NCBI GenBank assembly: GCA_030673345.1
Contig: DAOVJH010000075.1
Location: 1 to 6,997 of the forward strand
From: Pseudomonadota bacterium
GTDB taxonomy: Bacteria; Pseudomonadota; Gammaproteobacteria; SZUA-229
Length of the DNA stretch: 6,997 bases
Direction: 5' to 3'
Part shown: one piece after another, positions 4,946-6,997 of the stretch
How the letters are laid out: the number at the start of each line of letters is the position of its first letter
Position numbering within the stretch: the stretch's first letter is position 1
Translations under genes and position numbers: made by a program
The notes under the pieces: model-generated
What the model was told of the DNA's origin: nothing
The model's database searches: none
What the model saw: the letters and a program-made list of their open reading frames with translations, nothing else

Positions 4946-6682
4946 ATGAGCGAATCAGGTGAAAACGAAAGAATTGTAGTTGACCCGATTACCCGGATCG
5001 AAGGTCACCTGCGCATCGAAGCCCAGATGAATGGCAACAAGATCGAGAAAGCCTATTCATCCGGTACCATGGTGCGCGGCATAGAGACCATCCTCAAAGG
5101 ACGCGATCCGCGGGATGCCTGGGCATTTGCACAGCGCATATGCGGTGTATGCACATTGGTGCATGGCCTCGCCTCTATCCGTTCAGTAGAAAATGCGCTG
5201 GACTATAAGATTCCAAAAAACGCTGACCTGATCCGTAACCTGATGAGCGGCGCGCAGTACATCCATGATCACGTCATGCATTTTTACCATCTGCATGCAC
5301 TGGACTGGGTCGATGTTGTCTCTGCGTTAAGCGCTGATCCAAAAGCCACATCAGAACTTGCGCAGTCATTAAGCAGCTATCCAAAATCTTCTCCCGGCTA
5401 CTTCGCTGATATGAAGAAGAAACTGAAAGGTTTTGTTGAATCAGGTCAGCTGGGTATTTTCGCTAAGGCTTACTGGGGACACCCTGCTTATAAATTGCCA
5501 CCAGAAGCAAACCTGATGGCGGTATCGCATTATCTCGAAGCCCTGTCATGGCAGCGTGACGTGGCACGTCTGCACACGATCTTCGGCGGCAAGAGTCCAC
5601 ACCCTAACTTTGTTGTTGGCGGCGTACCCTGCGCGATAGATTTAAATTCAGACTCAGCCATCAACATGAAAAAACTGTCGCAGGTGCAGGACATCATCAA
5701 CCAGATGAAAACTTTTGTCGACCAGGTTTATGTGCCAGACACTTTAGCCATCGCCAGTTACTACAAAGACTGGGGCAGCCGTGGCGAAGGTCTCGGCAAC
5801 TTCCTGACTTACGGTGACTTCCCTTCTAACGGTATGGATGATGTTTCAGGTTTCATGATTCCACCCGGCGCAATCTTAAATCGCGACCTCAGCACCATCC
5901 ATGATGTCGACATGAACGCGGCAGAAGAGATTCAGGAATACGTTTCTCACTCATGGTATGACTATGAAAACGGTAAAGACGCCGGCCTGCATCCTTATGA
6001 TGGTGAGACCAGTCTAAATTACACCGGTCCCAAACCACCCTATGATCACCTCGATGTAGACCAGTCCTATTCATGGCTGAAATCACCTCGCTGGAAAGGC
6101 AACTCGATGGAGGTCGGCCCGCTGGCGCGTGTGCTGATGCTGTATGCAACGGGGCATGATCAGACCAAAGAACTGGTCAATATGACACTGAACAAACTGG
6201 ATGTTCCTGTAGAAGCGCTATTCTCCACACTCGGACGGACCGCTGCAAGAACACTGGAAACAAAAATATTTGCCGATGCCATGCAAGGCTGGTTTGATGA
6301 TCTAATCATTAATATCAAAGCCGGTGAAACCAGAACCTTCAATGAAGTTCTATGGGAACCTTCTTCATGGCCAAAAAGCGCACAAGGTGTTGGTTTCATG
6401 GAAGCACCCCGAGGCGGTCTCGCACACTGGATCGTTATCGAAGATGAAGCTATCAAAAATTATCAGGCGGTTGTACCCAGCACCTGGAACGCCGGCCCAA
6501 GGGACAGCAAAGGCCAGCCAGGCGCGTATGAAGCAGCACTTGAAGACAATCATACCTTGCACGATGTTAAACAACCCGTGGAAATCCTGCGCACCATTCA
6601 CAGCTTCGACCCATGTCTCGCCTGCGCGGTACATTTAACTGACCCGGATGGTGAAGAAATTATTAAGGTAAAGGTGAAATGA
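4946..6682 (+). CDS. hynL: [NiFe] hydrogenase large subunit (Ni-Fe active site), Isp-type
   Basis: This catalytic subunit (578 aa, normal family length) oxidises H2 or reduces protons. The N-terminal DPITRIEGHLRIE includes the conserved Glu19. The L1 motif RICGVCTLVHG supplies Cys66 and Cys69. The C-terminal L2 motif DPCLACAVH supplies Cys557 and Cys560. Those four cysteines bind the Ni-Fe site. Cleavage is expected after His563, releasing a 15-residue tail (LTDPDGEEIIKVKVK), so the protein needs the HynD-type protease. Other family landmarks are RGIETILKGRDPRDAW (44-59) and HFYHLHALDWVDVVSAL (112-128). There is no signal peptide, as it travels with HynS through Tat. A purine-rich GAAGAGAG stretch at 4931-4938 is the likely ribosome site. 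Its position away from hynS, separated by isp1, isp2 and the unknown gene, is the Isp-operon hallmark. The stop shares one base with the next start. Confidence 0.97.
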   Translation: MSESGENERIVVDPITRIEGHLRIEAQMNGNKIEKAYSSGTMVRGIETILKGRDPRDAWAFAQRICGVCTLVHGLASIRSVENALDYKIPKNADLIRNLMSGAQYIHDHVMHFYHLHALDWVDVVSALSADPKATSELAQSLSSYPKSSPGYFADMKKKLKGFVESGQLGIFAKAYWGHPAYKLPPEANLMAVSHYLEALSWQRDVARLHTIFGGKSPHPNFVVGGVPCAIDLNSDSAINMKKLSQVQDIINQMKTFVDQVYVPDTLAIASYYKDWGSRGEGLGNFLTYGDFPSNGMDDVSGFMIPPGAILNRDLSTIHDVDMNAAEEIQEYVSHSWYDYENGKDAGLHPYDGETSLNYTGPKPPYDHLDVDQSYSWLKSPRWKGNSMEVGPLARVLMLYATGHDQTKELVNMTLNKLDVPVEALFSTLGRTAARTLETKIFADAMQGWFDDLIINIKAGETRTFNEVLWEPSSWPKSAQGVGFMEAPRGGLAHWIVIEDEAIKNYQAVVPSTWNAGPRDSKGQPGAYEAALEDNHTLHDVKQPVEILRTIHSFDPCLACAVHLTDPDGEEIIKVKVK

Positions 6683-6849
6683 TGAAAAAAATATTATTGA
6701 CTGCATTATCACTGGTTTCAACATCTGCACTGGCTCACACTGGCCACCTGCCAAACGGTGATATTCACGGTTTCCTTCATGTTGAACACATCATTACGCT
6801 TGTAGCTATCGGCTTTATCGTATATTTTGCAGGTGTCTTTCGTAAATAA
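6682..6849 (+). CDS. 55-aa secreted/membrane peptide resembling the N-terminal helix of HupE/UreJ
   Basis: The reading frame encodes 55 residues. It begins MKKILLTALSLVSTSALA, a clean Sec signal with likely cleavage after ALA (16-18). The mature part starts HTGHLPNGD and runs into HGFLHVEHIITLVAIGF and a single hydrophobic helix (about 37-52) ending GVFRK. This looks like the start of HupE/UreJ nickel permeases: a signal, then an HPGH-like motif, then HxxxxxDH at the first helix. Here His29-x5-Glu35-His36 matches that spacing with Glu for Asp. HupE proteins are about 190 residues with six or more helices; this one stops after one helix, with a terminator just downstream, so it is not a broken longer gene in this window. 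AAGG at 6671-6674 is 7 bases before the ATG at 6682; the ATG at 6679 is the alternative. It overlaps the hynL stop by one base. The function is unknown; metal binding is a guess. Confidence 0.8.
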   Translation: MKKILLTALSLVSTSALAHTGHLPNGDIHGFLHVEHIITLVAIGFIVYFAGVFRK

Positions 6850-6895
6850 ACGTTTTCTCTGAGACCTGTTTCTGGCATTGGATATGCCTGCTATC

Positions 6896-6923
6896 ACGCC
6901 TGATACCCGTCAGGCGTTTTTTT
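6896..6923 (+). terminator. Rho-independent terminator of the hydrogenase operon
   Basis: An 8-bp perfect stem (ACGCCTGA at 6896-6903 with TCAGGCGT at 6910-6917) encloses a 6-base loop. It is followed by an uninterrupted run of T through 6923. It lies 46 bases after the last stop codon, so it should end the transcript begun upstream of the protease. No T-run flanks the other side, so it works in the plus direction only. Confidence 0.92.
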
Positions 6924-6948
6924 GTTCGGCCAGTTGACTGATCAAGTG

Positions 6949-6986
6949 AAAAAATAGAGGCTGCCTTTCGATGCATCGGGGCAACC
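6949..6986 (-). terminator. Candidate Rho-independent terminator for a convergent gene to the right
   Basis: On the minus strand, GGTTGCC (6986-6980) can pair with GGCAGCC (6965-6959), seven pairs including one G-T. The 14-base loop itself contains the palindrome CGATGCATCG. The stem is followed after four bases (TCTA) by six T. No coding sequence is seen in 6850-6997, so it probably ends a minus-strand gene beyond the window edge (inference). Confidence 0.5.
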
Positions 6987-6997
6987 AAACCGATGTA

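Noticed and set aside
6874..6888. Small hairpin GGCAT/ATGCC ahead of the terminator
   Set aside because: Only five pairs and no T-run; insufficient to call a functional element.
6934..6945. TTGACTGATCAA after the operon terminator, resembling an FNR box
   Set aside because: The half-sites are only 4 bases apart (TTGA-N4-TCAA) instead of the required 6, and no promoter is evident.

Overview
This window holds a nearly complete operon for a membrane-associated, periplasm-facing [NiFe] hydrogenase of the Isp type (the HynS-Isp1-Isp2-HynL arrangement, usually classed as group 1e). At the left edge is the start of a divergently transcribed hypC. Moderate GC, the Isp-type arrangement, and a Tat-exported small subunit paired with a DsrK/HdrD-like cytoplasmic protein fit a sulfur-metabolising gammaproteobacterium, such as a relative of purple sulfur bacteria or sulfur oxidisers. 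That placement is inferred from family knowledge; nothing in the window proves the taxon.

Layout. Bases 1-138 (minus strand) encode the first 46 codons of HypC, which begins MCLGIP. Bases 139-264 are a divergent control region with a perfect 14-bp FNR/FixK-like palindrome, TTGACATATGTCAA. It lies about 41.5-42.5 bp from plausible start points of both promoters. The plus-strand operon then reads: maturation protease (265-831), HupH/HyaF-like expression protein (834-1244), small subunit hynS (1275-2411), cytochrome b-like isp1 (2457-3116), iron-sulfur protein isp2 (3113-4369), an unrecognised helical protein (about 4430-4891), large subunit hynL (4946-6682), and a 55-residue secreted or membrane peptide (6682-6849). 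A strong Rho-independent terminator (6896-6923) ends the unit. A second candidate terminator, on the minus strand (6949-6986), suggests a convergent gene just beyond the right edge.

How the parts work together. HynL carries the Ni-Fe site. HypC, with the other Hyp proteins not seen here, delivers the iron-ligand unit, and the protease trims the HynL C-terminal tail after His563. HynS carries three Fe-S clusters and the Tat signal that exports the folded dimer. The HupH-like protein probably helps small-subunit assembly. Electrons from H2 should pass through the HynS clusters to the b hemes of Isp1 and on to Isp2 on the cytoplasmic side. From there they may go to a quinone or thiol/sulfur carrier, or run in reverse. 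The small-subunit cysteine pattern is the standard, not the oxygen-tolerant, type.

The least explained parts are the gene between isp2 and hynL and the 55-residue terminal peptide. The peptide resembles only the signal sequence and first histidine-rich helix of the HupE/UreJ nickel permease family.
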